Shown here: positions 1 to 11,244 of the stretch, piece by piece
Position numbering within the stretch: the stretch's first letter is position 1
How the letters are laid out: each line of letters starts with the position of its first letter
From: Dactylellina haptotyla
Taxonomy: Eukaryota; Ascomycota; Orbiliomycetes; Orbiliales; Orbiliaceae
DNA: 64,000 bases
Direction of reading: 5' to 3'
NCBI GenBank assembly: GCA_031310005.1
Contig: CM062379.1
Span: 3,286,001-3,350,000 of the forward strand
The notes under the pieces: model-generated
What the model saw: only the letters and a program-made list of their open reading frames with translations
The model's database searches: none
Told to the model about the DNA's origin: nothing
Position numbers and translations under genes: made by a program

Positions 1-73
1 CATTGTTGACATTACCGTAGGGGTCGGTTCCTTGCATGGGCACGCCCTCGAATCCGGGTCCGCCGTCAGCCAT
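1..73 (-). CDS. N-terminal fragment of an unidentified protein (cut by window edge)
   Basis: On the minus strand an ATG at 73-71 opens 24 codons that run off the window. The peptide begins MADGGPGFEGVPMQGTDPYG and is rich in Gly and Pro. The composition and a start without an in-frame stop to the edge suggest the first coding exon of a leftward gene. I do not recognise the family. The DNA upstream (from 74 on) would then be its promoter and leader. This rests on a short peptide only, so the call is tentative. Confidence 0.45.
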   Translation of the reverse strand, partial: MADGGPGFEGVPMQGTDPYGNVNN

Positions 74-1220
74 CGTTGTAGGATAGAGTATGAAAGTGCG
101 GGGCGAGGTTGTTGGTAGTGGGATGTGTATAATGTAGCTGTAGCTCTGCTATTTGTTCCGGGGCGACATGGGTTCCGACATTGACGAGAGGGATGGACGG
201 AGATGGTGGTGATGCTGCCAAAGTGCGACGGAAATATGGAGAGGCGCACTGACAACACAACAGTATGTGAACGTGAATGGGCGAGCCGGTCAGCCGAGGT
301 CCAATTCGCTGCAGGTGCGACAGGGAACAAACAACAGCAAGCTGGGTTTCTGCTCTGGGCATGCACAGGGGCCTCTCACATTCGCGGTTATTGCTGGAAG
401 GTGTATTTTGTGTAAAGCGGTTAGATTCTGCTGAATTTCTTAACATATACGATCTGGACAAGTAAAGAAGGCCACTAATTACTATACATGATTCGAACAC
501 ATCAACGCCCGCCGATATATCGCGATATAATGCGATATAATACAGAAGATGATGATATATAGTCAGAAAATCAAACAGACAAAAAATCAAACTCAATAAC
601 AGTCGAGAAAGCAAACAAATACAAGAATCACCAATCCTGGATCCAAAGCCTCTCATGATAAGAAGCTCTGTATTCCACAACTAGTAGTTCGACAAAACGA
701 TAGAACAGCAACAATTTAACGACAAACGAACAAAAATGCAACAAAACAAACACATATTAACAGCTTCCTTCATTTCCGCCCCTCGTCTCTTTTTTTTTTT
801 TCCTTTTCTTTTGTTTTTTAAAAAACCCAGTAAAACAAACAAAACAATAGACCTAGATGCTGAAAGGACAATATCATGGCGGTTAACCAGATATAGAAGT
901 AAACCTGAACCTGGTCTCAAAAGAAGCCAGATCCAAGAATTCCCCTGCAAGCCTGAACACCAAAGGTACGTACATTTATCTAAAATAAAACAAGAAGCAA
1001 CAAAGACAAAGAAAGCGAACAAATCGTTCAGACAATGACAATCCGAGAGAGCGAGTGAGCAGGCTGGTAAATATTTACCGATAACTGTACCTCATACTTT
1101 GTCGAGGATTCTGGTAACATGGCTAAAGCCGGTTGGGGTCGAGTCAGGGTAACAGGCTGGGAAATACAGAGAAAACAACTCTACGTTCAACGCAGTCTGC
1201 GCCGGGGTGCCGTTTATTTA
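74..1220. other. Intergenic, no supportable gene
   Basis: No credible gene seen. The stretch holds a short AT-rich block near 515-560 with repeated GCGATATAA-like words and long A or T runs near 790-830. A 204-codon open frame on the minus strand (66-680) has biased, low-complexity composition and no recognisable domain, so I treat it as chance. Confidence 0.5.
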
Positions 1221-1406
1221 TTATCTCCGAGGGTTCATGTTGACATTTTTCAGGTGTGCTCTGCAGAGGTACTCTTCATCGGACCTTTCTATGACGCCTT
1301 CGAGGGTACAGTAGTTCACACCGGCATCTATGGCCTTCTGGCATCGGTCTGCTTCGGTTACCCTTTTTTTGCAACTGGGACAGTAGAAGTTCTTTCGAGG
1401 GCACAT
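1221..1406 (-). CDS. Candidate small cysteine-rich protein, 61 aa
   Basis: A 61-codon minus-strand frame begins ATG at 1406 behind an A-rich leader and ends at 1221. The peptide carries a CPxxxxYCPSC motif (Cys2, Cys8, Cys11) and three further cysteines at about 22, 33 and 48, followed by CRAHLKN. The Cys spacing resembles a small zinc-binding or disulfide protein. Residue use is balanced rather than random-looking, and it is the only such frame in an otherwise gene-poor stretch. It has no signal peptide or membrane segment. I do not recognise a named family. It could also be a last exon of a longer spliced gene, because a TAG lies just upstream of the A-run before the ATG. Confidence 0.4.
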   Translation of the reverse strand: MCPRKNFYCPSCKKRVTEADRCQKAIDAGVNYCTLEGVIERSDEEYLCRAHLKNVNMNPRR

Positions 1407-1681
1407 TTTTTTCTAGTTAATTTATATATTAGTGTAAATTCTAGCATCTTTGTATATCCTGTTACTTTGTCACTAACTTTTAGGGTGAAAAAGCGCTGCT
1501 TTTAACTGAGACTGGTATCTGTGGAATATGGAATATGGAAGCTGGATAGTTCTGCTATTAGAGACGTAGTTGGGTGGTGATAGAAACGATGAGGTAGGAG
1601 GATTTCCTCCGTATTTTATACATATATCGTTCACCTATGCGACATAGTTTTTCATTTCGTTCCAAATCGCCTGTGCTACGT

Positions 1682-1787
1682 AGTCTCGATTTCAAGCGCC
1701 GTACGCTATGCACAGCTGTGATCTGTGGATGTTTAGTCTCGATTTCAAACGCCGTATTCTATGCACAGCTACGATCTGTGGATGTTT
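1682..1787. repeat. 53-bp tandem duplication, two copies
   Basis: Copy 1 is 1682-1734 and copy 2 is 1735-1787. They begin with AGTCTCGATTTCAA and end with GATCTGTGGATGTTT. Five positions differ, so identity is about 90 percent. The copies abut with no spacer. Confidence 0.85.
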
Positions 1788-2734
1788 AATGCCCCAGCCA
1801 GATTTTTAGACGCCTCCCTCCAAGTCTCTTTAATCTACTGGCACAGGTCGATGGCATATGGCAACGAACCTCATGTGGACATAATTGAGATCGCCGTCGT
1901 CAAAAGATTGGTCAAAATCCAATTCCGCGCGACTGGTGTTAATTGTGTGCCTTAAAAAATCGCTCGAATTATCGACGTATCAAATGAGTGGCGTCTCTAA
2001 ACGTTAATGACGCGCAGAGCTGCGCCAGTGGGTAAGTTTCAGTGTATGAATGCGGCGATCTACGGTTGAGAACGCTATTCGGAGTGGTATACGGCGAGCG
2101 TATAGTAAGGACGTAATCCGCTATAGCTATAGCGCTAGGCGCGCACGCGCATGATCCAATATACAAATGCAATGCTGAGATGTTAACAATTGCCTAGTGG
2201 CACACGCCTACGCATACGCACAGTCCGGAAGCAAAGCATTTTGAAGGTTGGATTTTGGTAAACTATAGCTCTCGATTATAAGTAAATATTTGAATACGCA
2301 CATCAGACTTCATTCCGAGCACGGATTCAGAGACGAATTTTTTTTCTTCTTCTTTTTTTCTCTTTTCGAAATTTTCTCCCTTTCCGAATATTTCCTTGAT
2401 TACCTCCCGTGAACGCAAATCGACCAAGTGGCACAGCTGTTTTTGGCTTCTACTGATATTTTTTGTACAGGTAAAGCCAGAAAGGATCAGAAGACAGCTT
2501 TCTAAAACTCGTTCCTACTAAAATTTATTAGTGCTTGCTAAAATACTAAAGAAAGCCAGTATGAGGCCGCCTGGGCGAAACAGTGAATGACGAAACTTCA
2601 AGTTCACTTATAAATTTACGACCAGCGATTGTATTTAACCCCCCCAAAAAATTATATGGGTCCAAAATATATAACAATAGATTTAATGACGACGATTGCA
2701 AGGAAATATTAAATATAAAAGGCACATGGCAACA

Positions 2735-3306
2735 CGGGCCAGGGTCATCGAGACTCGGCGCATGTGCACACGAGCGTATAGTAAGCCATTTATACAAGCG
2801 CGAGTCTTCTAGAACTCTTGGGGCGGGACCAAGAACTGTGGTAAAGTTTAAATATTTGATATGGCACTGGCTTCCGTGACCTCGCCGCTTATCACGCTTA
2901 CACTTTTGCGAACAGGTCGGTACAATGCACGGGTGGTTATTTTTATCACTGGAAATCGCAGAAAATACAGGAAACAGTCTCAAACCAAACCAACCAACCC
3001 AGCACGCCAGACAACACCAAGGCAAGAAAGAAAAATAATTTTAACTTCGAGCATGTTGTTTAAATAGTGTAAAACTATTGGGCTTTTGGCATGTACGTAT
3101 TTCGTACTGCAATAAGGAGTATATGATAACACTTATACTCTGCCTAGCGCTAACTTCCGGATGTTGGGGACGCTAGCGTTTACTTCGAGCTCTTTATTGA
3201 TACGGGCTAACGGCACACATAACGGCACACATGCGCACGCGCATTTGCTAGCCGTTGTTGGAAATTTCTTTCCGCGGATAGAGTTAGTCTCGATGACCCT
3301 GGCCCG
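2735..3306. repeat. 572-bp segment bounded by exact 21-bp inverted repeats
   Basis: The left arm is 2735-2755 (CGGGCCAGGGTCATCGAGAC plus T). The right arm, 3286-3306, is its exact reverse complement. No open frame of transposase type lies between. No clear target-site duplication was found. It could be a MITE-like element or a hairpin-forming relic. Confidence 0.5.
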
Positions 3307-4509
3307 CGATGGGTAGCGTATCCCAGACTAGGATAGAGTGTCGTGAGAGAGAGCTTCTTTATTAGCTTGGGTTAGGGTGATCCTCGTTTATTCCATCCAG
3401 AATGCATGCAGTCCGTATCTAGTCGCGTTAGGCATAATCAGAAGATATGTAGTTAAGTCCAATGATATGACCGAACATGACTGAACATGACTGAACTAGT
3501 GTAAGAATGTACTATGAAATCTGATGATAGCCCATGGAGATATTTGGTTGTTCCGTTGATTTTGATTATGTTGCAACAATTTTTGAGAATGTTGGGACCT
3601 ATCTCCGAAAAGTACTGTATATGCAGTATATTTTCTAGGACCCACATTAGCGGCGTCCCAACTCTGGTGTGGAGGGTTAAACCGCACATCGGTTTCGACC
3701 GTCTTCGAGTTCTGACTAAGAATATATATTCGGAGATTTGGTTTCAGTCCCTGGGCAGACAGCGGATATATTGGACTTGGTCCATTGGTTGAGGGCGCAA
3801 CTGATGGTATCAGATCATGATCAACCCTTGGTATTCTTAGAAGTGTGCCCTCTGGTGCCTGTACGAAAATCTTCTTCTTTCTGTCAAGAATTTCAGGGTA
3901 AGATTTACTGTAGCGATATGGCGATTGATTCGCGACTTGAAGCCTTGGTCATGAGCAGTGCATAACTGGTTCATAATAGCGTAGCATATAAAAAGGCAGG
4001 TCGGAAGATGGTTTTAAACCAAAAAAAAAACCTCCGAATAAAAACTTTTAAAAAATCACAAACTTACTCTGGTATACTAAATTTAAACGTGATAATTGGC
4101 TCACGAGGCCCGAAGCTGCGAGGAGCGAAATTCCAACTAATTCTAGCATATCAATATTCGCTAACGCGTTGGTGAGGCTCTCAAGACTAACTGACGAAGT
4201 GCTCCTGCTAGTTCAAGCTGGAAATATTCTACCCACGCATATGGGAGCATTCTAGAGGTATGCACTTATGTGAGGCTGGTCTCGCGGGTGAGGCCAACAA
4301 TTTGATGCAAATATTTTAAAATGTGTTTAGCTGTGCCGCAATCAAACCAGTACAGGGCCCAGCTGTACAAAAGATTCAAGTTTTGACCACTACTCCTTCT
4401 CAATAAAATCAACCAACCTCCTTTTCCAGCCTTTTCTTCATTTCCATATCACTCGCGAATTCCCTAATATCTTCTCAAAAATACTCTATAACTTCATCAG
4501 AAACACACT

Positions 4510-5430
4510 ATGGCTACAGATGAGGCTAGTAGAATCCAACTCGTGGGTCCCTCGATTCTGTATGGGGGCGGCGGTAGGGTTTTCCGCGCCATCATAGACG
4601 ATAAGCATTTTAAAAAATTCCGCATCGAAGGTCCAGTAGTACGGGCCTGGTTTACTACTTTTAAGTGGCCGAAATTCCCACCCCTAGAAGCGGGCTGGGA
4701 GGAAGCACGTCTCTCACAGAATCCTGTTGATGGCTCGTTTTATTTTTCGGAATGGAAAGACACGCTGGGGTTTCTCCCAAGGCTGGAGAACAAATGGCAT
4801 CCCGTTTCAGTAGATTGCCGAGATGTTAGCATCTGGGAATCTCAGTGCTCCTCGGCACATAAAGGCAAAATGGCGTCTACTCCTACTAGAGATTATGGTT
4901 CTAGCGATTTGGCTCCCGGCTCTTGGATTATATTGAAATCTATGGTTTGGGCGCACACCCTGATACTCCGTGATAAAGTTATGGGGGAAAATAATGTATA
5001 CCAACACATCCATGGCCTTGGTATCGGCCCCGATTTCTTGGGTCATGTTGTTGAAGAAGATCGAACGACAGGTTTCTTACTCAAGTACATCCAAAACTTT
5101 CGCATCGCGGAATCGCGGGATCTGGATCTCTGCACACAAGCTCTATCTAAATTACATGCACTAGGAATAGTCCACGGAAATATCAGCAAGTGGAATTTCC
5201 TTGTTCATGATAATGATACCAAAGTGACGATAGTCGATTTTGGGCAATCTAAGAGAGGACTCCCAGAGGACCTAGAAGCGGAAATGAAACTATTACCAGT
5301 GAAGCTTCAAGGAACATACCCTAGAACAACCGACCTAGACGATCAACCTATCTGGGAAAGCGATCCGTTTACTTTGGATGGTAATCCTGTATTTTCTGAG
5401 GAGTTTAAAGAGCCGTCGGACTTAGCATAA
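4510..5430 (+). CDS. Fungal protein-kinase-like protein, probable pseudokinase, 306 aa
   Basis: Single-exon gene. The C-terminal half has a protein-kinase-like fold of the type often annotated in fungi as alpha-galactosidase-A-like kinase: LSKLHALGIVHGNISKWNF at about 212-230 corresponds to the catalytic loop, and IVDFGQSKRG at 241-250 to the DFG segment. The family form of the loop is HGDxNxxNF. Here the catalytic Asp position is Asn224, while Asn229 and Asp243 are kept. The N-terminal part (about 1-130) has no clear glycine loop. It is preceded by a pyrimidine-rich leader and followed by about 600 bp without a gene. It sits next to repeat-bearing DNA, which fits an accessory gene. Function and substrate are unknown. 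By the Asp loss it may bind nucleotide without transferring phosphate. Confidence 0.75.
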   Translation: MATDEASRIQLVGPSILYGGGGRVFRAIIDDKHFKKFRIEGPVVRAWFTTFKWPKFPPLEAGWEEARLSQNPVDGSFYFSEWKDTLGFLPRLENKWHPVSVDCRDVSIWESQCSSAHKGKMASTPTRDYGSSDLAPGSWIILKSMVWAHTLILRDKVMGENNVYQHIHGLGIGPDFLGHVVEEDRTTGFLLKYIQNFRIAESRDLDLCTQALSKLHALGIVHGNISKWNFLVHDNDTKVTIVDFGQSKRGLPEDLEAEMKLLPVKLQGTYPRTTDLDDQPIWESDPFTLDGNPVFSEEFKEPSDLA

Positions 5431-6032
5431 CTTCACTAAAGGATTCTCCAAACCTCTATCTAACTAAAATTTAACAAGAAGGAAGTTTTGAAACTATACG
5501 TGATCTCAACGACTCTACATCAACCCCCTTTGCAGATATCTTCTAAAGAAGCTATTTGGACTCACATTGAGATAGTCTGGTTCTACGAAGCAATTACATG
5601 CGGTATCTAGGCACATTGGTAGCAACTAATTCTAGTTACAGGTGAACGATTACAATGTTTTTTGTTACTTTTTTTCACCGATCACTTTCCTGTGTTCGCT
5701 TCCCCTTCAGCTCTATAATTATATATAACAATCACATGTATCTTATTTCTAATTAATATTTCGATGTCAAATGAGCCGAAAACAGACAATTAGCTGTCAT
5801 TAGTCTGGCAATGAGACTAAGCAGTCATGTAGCGAGGCACTTAAGAGCAAGGCCCACAGGACTAGTACTAGCTATCGGGTGCTGTGCACTGTGCACTGTT
5901 GCAGGCATTGTGTTGTTCAATGCTCTAATCACGTGATTATGAACGACAAAAGCAACACCATTTTCGCTCTCATATTTTGCCTTGAGCCTCCGTCGAACGT
6001 CGCCAGCACCCGTTGCCCAAATCACATTCACA
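5431..6032. other. Intergenic between kinase-like gene and MHR1
   Basis: AT-rich, with a T-run near 5657-5675 and no supportable gene. It serves as the 3' region of the kinase-like gene and the promoter of the next gene. Confidence 0.5.
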
Positions 6033-6885
6033 ATGCGGCCCCCATTGGCATTGCGGGCCCGATTCGTCCCGCTACCCGAAAAGATCACAGCCGAAGCTCT
6101 CGTTGCCAGGTTTCCCGAGAAGAAGCAGAAGAAAGTCAAGGTCTTCACCAAGTACCGCCCTGATGATGATGTCGGCGACACATCCCAAGCGGCCAACCCG
6201 CTGGGTAGCCATATATACTTCTATAACCACTTGCTAAGCAAGCGCGTCATCTACTCATTATACCAGACTCTCTACGTACGCTATCATACCGGCTGGCCAA
6301 TTGCTTACTTTGGCAAAGATATCGCAGATTTTTGCTAACCTTCTACATGCTCCTTAGAATAACAAAGCCATGAAACAGGTAACTTTCATGGGCAAGAAGA
6401 CCGTTCCCGAAGCCATCCGCAAGGATATGTGGACACCGTTCCTCACCGCCTCTTTCACAAACCCGAAAACTGGGCTGAAAGCCTTCCAACATCTCCGCGA
6501 GCTACGAAAACTCCACGAAACACAATGGGATATGGAATTGATGAAGAAGCCGGTGAAGGAGCGCAGCAAGATATTACAAGACCAGAGGTCGAACTCTATA
6601 GCAGACTTGGCCGCGGTGTGTAAGAGGGATGTTCTTTCCGGGGAGAAGGTCAGGTTACGATGGATGAATATCTATGATGCTGAATACGCGGATGAGTGGC
6701 CGGTGAGCGTTGTGCACGATGTCGAGACGGCACAGGGAATAAGATATCACGCGAGGAGGATGGGTCGATTTGTTGCCGAAGAAGAGCCAGCTGCACCGGC
6801 GGTAGAGGAAGTCAAAGAGGTCCAGGAAGTTGGTATTGTCGAGGCAAAGCCAGAAGAAGCGAAAGAGAAGATCACCGTGGTATAA
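6033..6885 (+). CDS. MHR1: Mhr1 / mitochondrial large-subunit ribosomal protein mL67, 256 aa
   Basis: Two exons, 6033-6275 and 6358-6885. The 82-nt intron starts GTACGC, has a TGCTAAC branch site at about 6333 and ends CTTAG; it is phase 0. The join gives SLYQTLY-NNKAMKQVTFMGKKTVP, where the segment NNKAMKQ...GKKTVPxxIRKDMW is the hallmark of the Mhr1 family. I chose the ATG at 6033 because it begins MRPPLALRARFVPLP, an arginine-rich start suited to mitochondrial import; codons upstream in frame have no ATG. In yeast, Mhr1 is both an accessory mitoribosomal protein and a factor for mtDNA recombination; which role applies here is not visible. The C-terminus is acidic (many Glu) and probably disordered. 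Length matches the family (yeast 226 aa). Confidence 0.9.
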
Positions 6886-7581
6886 ATACCTCGATGTCAG
6901 GCGCAGCTGAAGCTAATGCATCTCCGGAACAACTAAAGGGAGTTTTATTCGGTCTGAGATCGGTTTAGGGCTATCACGAAAGGCGTTCCATGGTCACTGA
7001 GGATACATAATACCTGCGCATTTAGCGAGCTATGGGGCTGAAAAGCAAGATCTAGCCGTCTTATTGCTTTCACGACCACGCCATTCGATTGCACAAACCT
7101 ATTTGCTGCTACACCCTGGTTATGTACATTATTATATCTGACTTGCAGTCTGTAAATATCATCTAATTCACCAAAAGCAAGTCGATAATATCATATCATA
7201 TTTATTCTTAGCTGATTGCAGTTGTCTTGGAACGAGTCAAGATGGCTATCAGTATGATTTATAATGCGCGCCAATCCGTATTCGGGTGGCTGTCGCCAAT
7301 AATTTTTTTCTGCGTCTTTGCGTTGCATCATCTCGGTTCAATATCTCAGCTTCAAAAACTCGGGTTTCCACATCTAGCCGCATGCATCAGTGCCACCACC
7401 CCTGCATGAGTCACGATGATTTAAAGTGATCATGACCCCGCAGGAATCTTAAAGACGCAAAATATATATATTTACCGAAAGCCGCCTTTTTCGAATCCCC
7501 TTGACCCGTTTCCGAACTTGAATACATCGCACGGCAATCTTTCGAGGACAACTTTTTGGTTCACACAGACACTCCGCCATC
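6886..7581. other. Intergenic between MHR1 and EFL1
   Basis: No gene seen. AT-rich near 7130-7210. It carries the MHR1 3' end and the EFL1 promoter. Confidence 0.5.
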
Positions 7582-10500
7582 ATGCCGGTGATATCCCCAC
7601 AGCAGCTGATTGCTCTGCAGAGCAACAGCGAATTTATCCGAAATGTAGGTGTTCCGCTCCTTTTAAACTTCTTTGAGCTCACTAGCTAACTTTCCCATCA
7701 TAGATTTGTATATTAGCTCACGTTGTAAGCATATCCGCTGCCCCTCTAATCGTCCTGCCCCGCGATCCGATACACTTTCCTTATCAACCCACCACACCGC
7801 AAAAGCAACCCCCCAAAAGGAATATGTTATCACATAGAATACAATCATAACATCCCATCATAACGCCCTTGCTTAATATTAGGACCACGGAAAAACTAGT
7901 CTTAGCGATTGCCTCCTCTCTTCAAATGGCATCATCAGCCCCAAGCTCGCGGGCAAGGTCCGCTTCCTCGATTCCCGTCCGGACGAGCAAATCCGCGGTA
8001 TCACGATGGAATCCTCGGCGATATCGTTATACTTCCAGAGCCTGAAGCCGCCGGTACCCCCGAGCACGGACCCGAGTTTACAAGACTACCTTATCAACCT
8101 CATCGATTCGCCAGGACATATCGATTTCTCGTCAGAAGTCTCCACCGCGTCGAGACTATGCGACGGCGCGCTAGTACTCGTGGATGCGGTGGAGGGCGTG
8201 TGTTCGCAGACGGTGACAGTGTTACGACAAACGTGGTTGGAGCATTTACGGCCCGTTTTGGTGATCAACAAGATTGATAGGTTGATTACGGAGTGGAAAC
8301 TGTCGCCGGTAGAGGCGAACGTGCACTTGTCCAAGCTACTGGAGCAGGTTAATGCTGTTATGGGCAGTTTCTTCGCTGGTGAGAGAATGGAGGACGATAT
8401 GAAGTGGAGAGAAAAGATGGAAGAGAGGCAGAAGGCCAAGGCGGCGAGAAGGGCGTCCATGTCGACTGCAGAGGATGAGGATGCGGAGAAACCGGTACTC
8501 GGGGCGGATATGGATTACGAAGAGAAGGATGATGAGGATTTGTACTTCTCACCCGAGAAGTTTAACGTTATCTTTGCGAGTGCAATCGATGGGTGGGCGT
8601 TTACGGTCAAGGACTTTGCGGCCATGCACGAGAAGAAGCTGGGCGTGAAAAGAGCGGTGCTGGAGAAAGTACTATGGGGAGATTTCTATCTAGATCCCAA
8701 GACCAAGAAACTGCTGAAACAGAAGCATCTGAAAGGCAGGAACTTGAAGCCCATGTTTGTTCAGTTCGCGCTGGATAACATTTGGGCGATATACGATAAT
8801 ATCTTACGGAAAGACCGAGACCAGGACAAAGTAGAAAAGATCGTGTCAACGCTCGGTATTAAGGTTCTGCCTCGGGATTTAAAGTCCAAGGACAACAGGT
8901 CTCTACTATCGACAATTTTTACACAATGGTTACCCCTCTCAAGAGCAGTTCTTGGAACTGTCGTCAGCCAGCTACCCTCGCCACCGGCAGCCCAAAAGCA
9001 GAGAATAAAAAATCTGACAGAGGCGAGTCCCGGTGGAGCAGCATCTATTGCACCAGAAGTTAAAAACGCAATGGAATCTCTCGACACAGAAGACCAGACA
9101 ATTGTAGCATACGTCAGCAAGATGGTTTCAGTTCCTGAGAAGGAGCTACCGAGAAATCAAAGAGAAAAGCTTACGGCAGAACAACTACGAGAGCTAGGGC
9201 GTATTAAGAGGCAAGAATTGGCGAGGGCGCTTGCTGCTACTGCTGCAAGTGAAGTCGGTTCTGTAATAAGCGATTCTGCTGACAACGAAATGGAGAAGGT
9301 GGTGATTGATCTCCGTAGTTCAAATCTACAAGCATCTGAGTCCACACCTGGTAGCGGAACTCATACTCCTGGGGCCTCTGGTGACGACACTCCCAAACCT
9401 GATCCAGACAGAGAACACTTGATAGGATTTGCTAGGTTGTACAGTGGTACAATATCCGTTGGGCAGACGCTTCATGTCCTAGGACCTAAATACGATCCTC
9501 GACATCCGGACCAACATGTTTCATCGATAACTGTCACCAATCTTTACCTGATGATGGGTAGAGAACTCGTATCTCTAGAAAAAGTACCGGCGGGCAACGT
9601 ATTCGGAATTGGTGGTCTTGAAGGAAAGGTTCTCAAAAATGCAACATTGTGTTCGACGGCTACAGGCGGTGTCAATCTTGCCAGCGTTGCTGGCATGGGT
9701 GCAGCACCGATTGTGAGAGTCGCTTTGGAGCCAAAGAACCCGACACAGTTACAGCAGCTCATCAAAGGGCTAAAGCTGTTGGAACAAGCTGATCCTTGTA
9801 TGGAATATCTTGTGCAGTCGAATGGAGAACATGTCATATTGACAGCTGGAGAGTTGCACCTGGAGGCAAGTATCTAAACTGGTATAGTATCTCGCAGCTA
9901 GTACACATAACTAACAAATTATCCAGCGATGTCTGAAAGATCTTCGGGAACGATTCGCAAAGATCGAGATCGAGGCCTCGGAACCTATTGTTCCATATCG
10001 AGAAACGATACTTTCGGTACCGGAGATGCCTCCACCGAAGAATGCAAATCTCCCGCGAGGCACTATTGTTGCGAGCACCACAGGCAAACATGTTACATTT
10101 AGGTTAAGAGTCCGGCCTTTGCCAGCAGAAGCTATGGAGTACCTCGAAGAAAACGTGGGCACGATCAAGCGATTTTTGGCGGAGAGTCAGCACGAACACG
10201 ACGGGGAGGATTTGACACTAACGGCTGGCGAGGAAGCCAAGGGATGTCTTCCAATAGAAGACTTCGAGAAGGGACTACAGGCAGCCTTGATCAAAGGAGC
10301 TACAAAGGATACCAAGAATGTGTGGACGAATGCTGTCAGCAAAGTATCGTCGTTTGGACCGCGGAGAGCTGGACCCAACATATTGATAGACAATGCCAAC
10401 GTACTTCGCAAAGCACTCCGGGACGAAGGGAATGGTTCCACGCAGGATGGCACTGCAGCAGACGAAAGTAACGAATCGACCTCTCTGCAGATCACAATCA

Positions 10501-11244
10501 AGGACTTCCGTGATAGAATTATACAAGCATTCCAGTCCGCAACTTTCCAAGGACCCCTTTGCCACGAACCCATGCAGGGCGTGGCGGTATTCCTGGAAGA
10601 AGTCAAAGTTGAAGTTGCGGATGAGGAAGTGGAAGCTCTACGACTCAAATTTGGACAGTTGACTGGAGAGTTTATCACGGCGGTGACGTCTGCTATAAGG
10701 CAAGGATTTCTGGACTGGTCACCGAGGCTGTTATTGGCCATGTATTCATGCGAGATCCAAGCATCCAGTAAGCTTCAGACAACACATTTCTACATTATCC
10801 CCCGGTTCCCAAAAGCGACAGGGGTACGCTAACTGTTTTTCTTTTCGCGCTTTTTCTCTAGCTGAGGTATTGGGCAGGGTTTACGGTGTCATCACGCGTC
10901 GGCGCGGACGCATTGTGGCAGAGGAAATGAAGGAAGGTACCCCGTTTTTCACAATCAAATCATTATTACCGGTGGTGGAGTCGTTCGGGTTCGCAGATGA
11001 GATCAGGACAAAAACGTCTGGTGCGGCGTCGCCGCAATTGATCTTTAGTGGGTTTGAGAACATCCTGGACGAAGATCCGTTTTGGGTACCGCACACGGAG
11101 GATGAGTTGGAGGATTTGGGGGAGCTGGCGGATAGGGAGAATGTAGCGAAGAGATATGTGGACGCTGTGAGGGTGCGGAAGGGCCTGTTCGTGGCGAAGA
11201 AGATGCTGGCGGGCGCGGAGAAGCAGAGCACACGCAAGAAGTAG
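7582..11244 (+). CDS. RIA1: Ria1/EFL1, cytoplasmic GTPase of 60S ribosome maturation, 1096 aa
   Basis: Five exons: 7582-7644, 7704-7724, 7883-9865, 9927-10767, 10862-11244. The protein is an EF-2-like GTPase that, with Sdo1/SBDS, releases Tif6/eIF6 from pre-60S subunits in the cytoplasm. The G1 loop AHVDHGKT is split by the second intron between AHV and [19 protein letters not shown] is the switch I region, [12 protein letters not shown] is G3 and NKIDRL is G4. A charged insertion with DEDAEKP and a longer one with [17 protein letters not shown] separate the domains, as in the family. [16 protein letters not shown] and [16 protein letters not shown] mark the EF-2 C-terminal domains. Exon 2 is only 21 nt (ICILAHV). 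The third intron (9866-9926) uses a GC donor (GCAAGT), chosen because it alone restores GELHLERCL. Length matches yeast Ria1 (1110 aa). Confidence 0.95.

Larger units (their letters stand above)
1407..4509. other. Gene-poor region with short repeats
   Basis: No gene recognised. The stretch carries a 53-bp tandem duplication (1682-1787), a 21-bp inverted repeat pair (2735-2755 and 3286-3306), a shared word GAGCGTATAGTAAG at about 2095 and 2771, and tandem AACGGCACACAT words near 3210-3232. The last 150 bases before 4510 are pyrimidine-rich and probably act as the leader of the next gene. Confidence 0.5.

Noticed and set aside
66-680. 204-codon minus-strand frame
   Set aside because: Low-complexity, hydrophobic and Ser-rich without any domain; lies in the presumed promoter of the leftward gene at the window edge.
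3364-3378. TTGGGTTAGGGTGA, telomere-like
   Set aside because: Only about two degenerate TTAGGG-like units; too short to be a telomeric tract.
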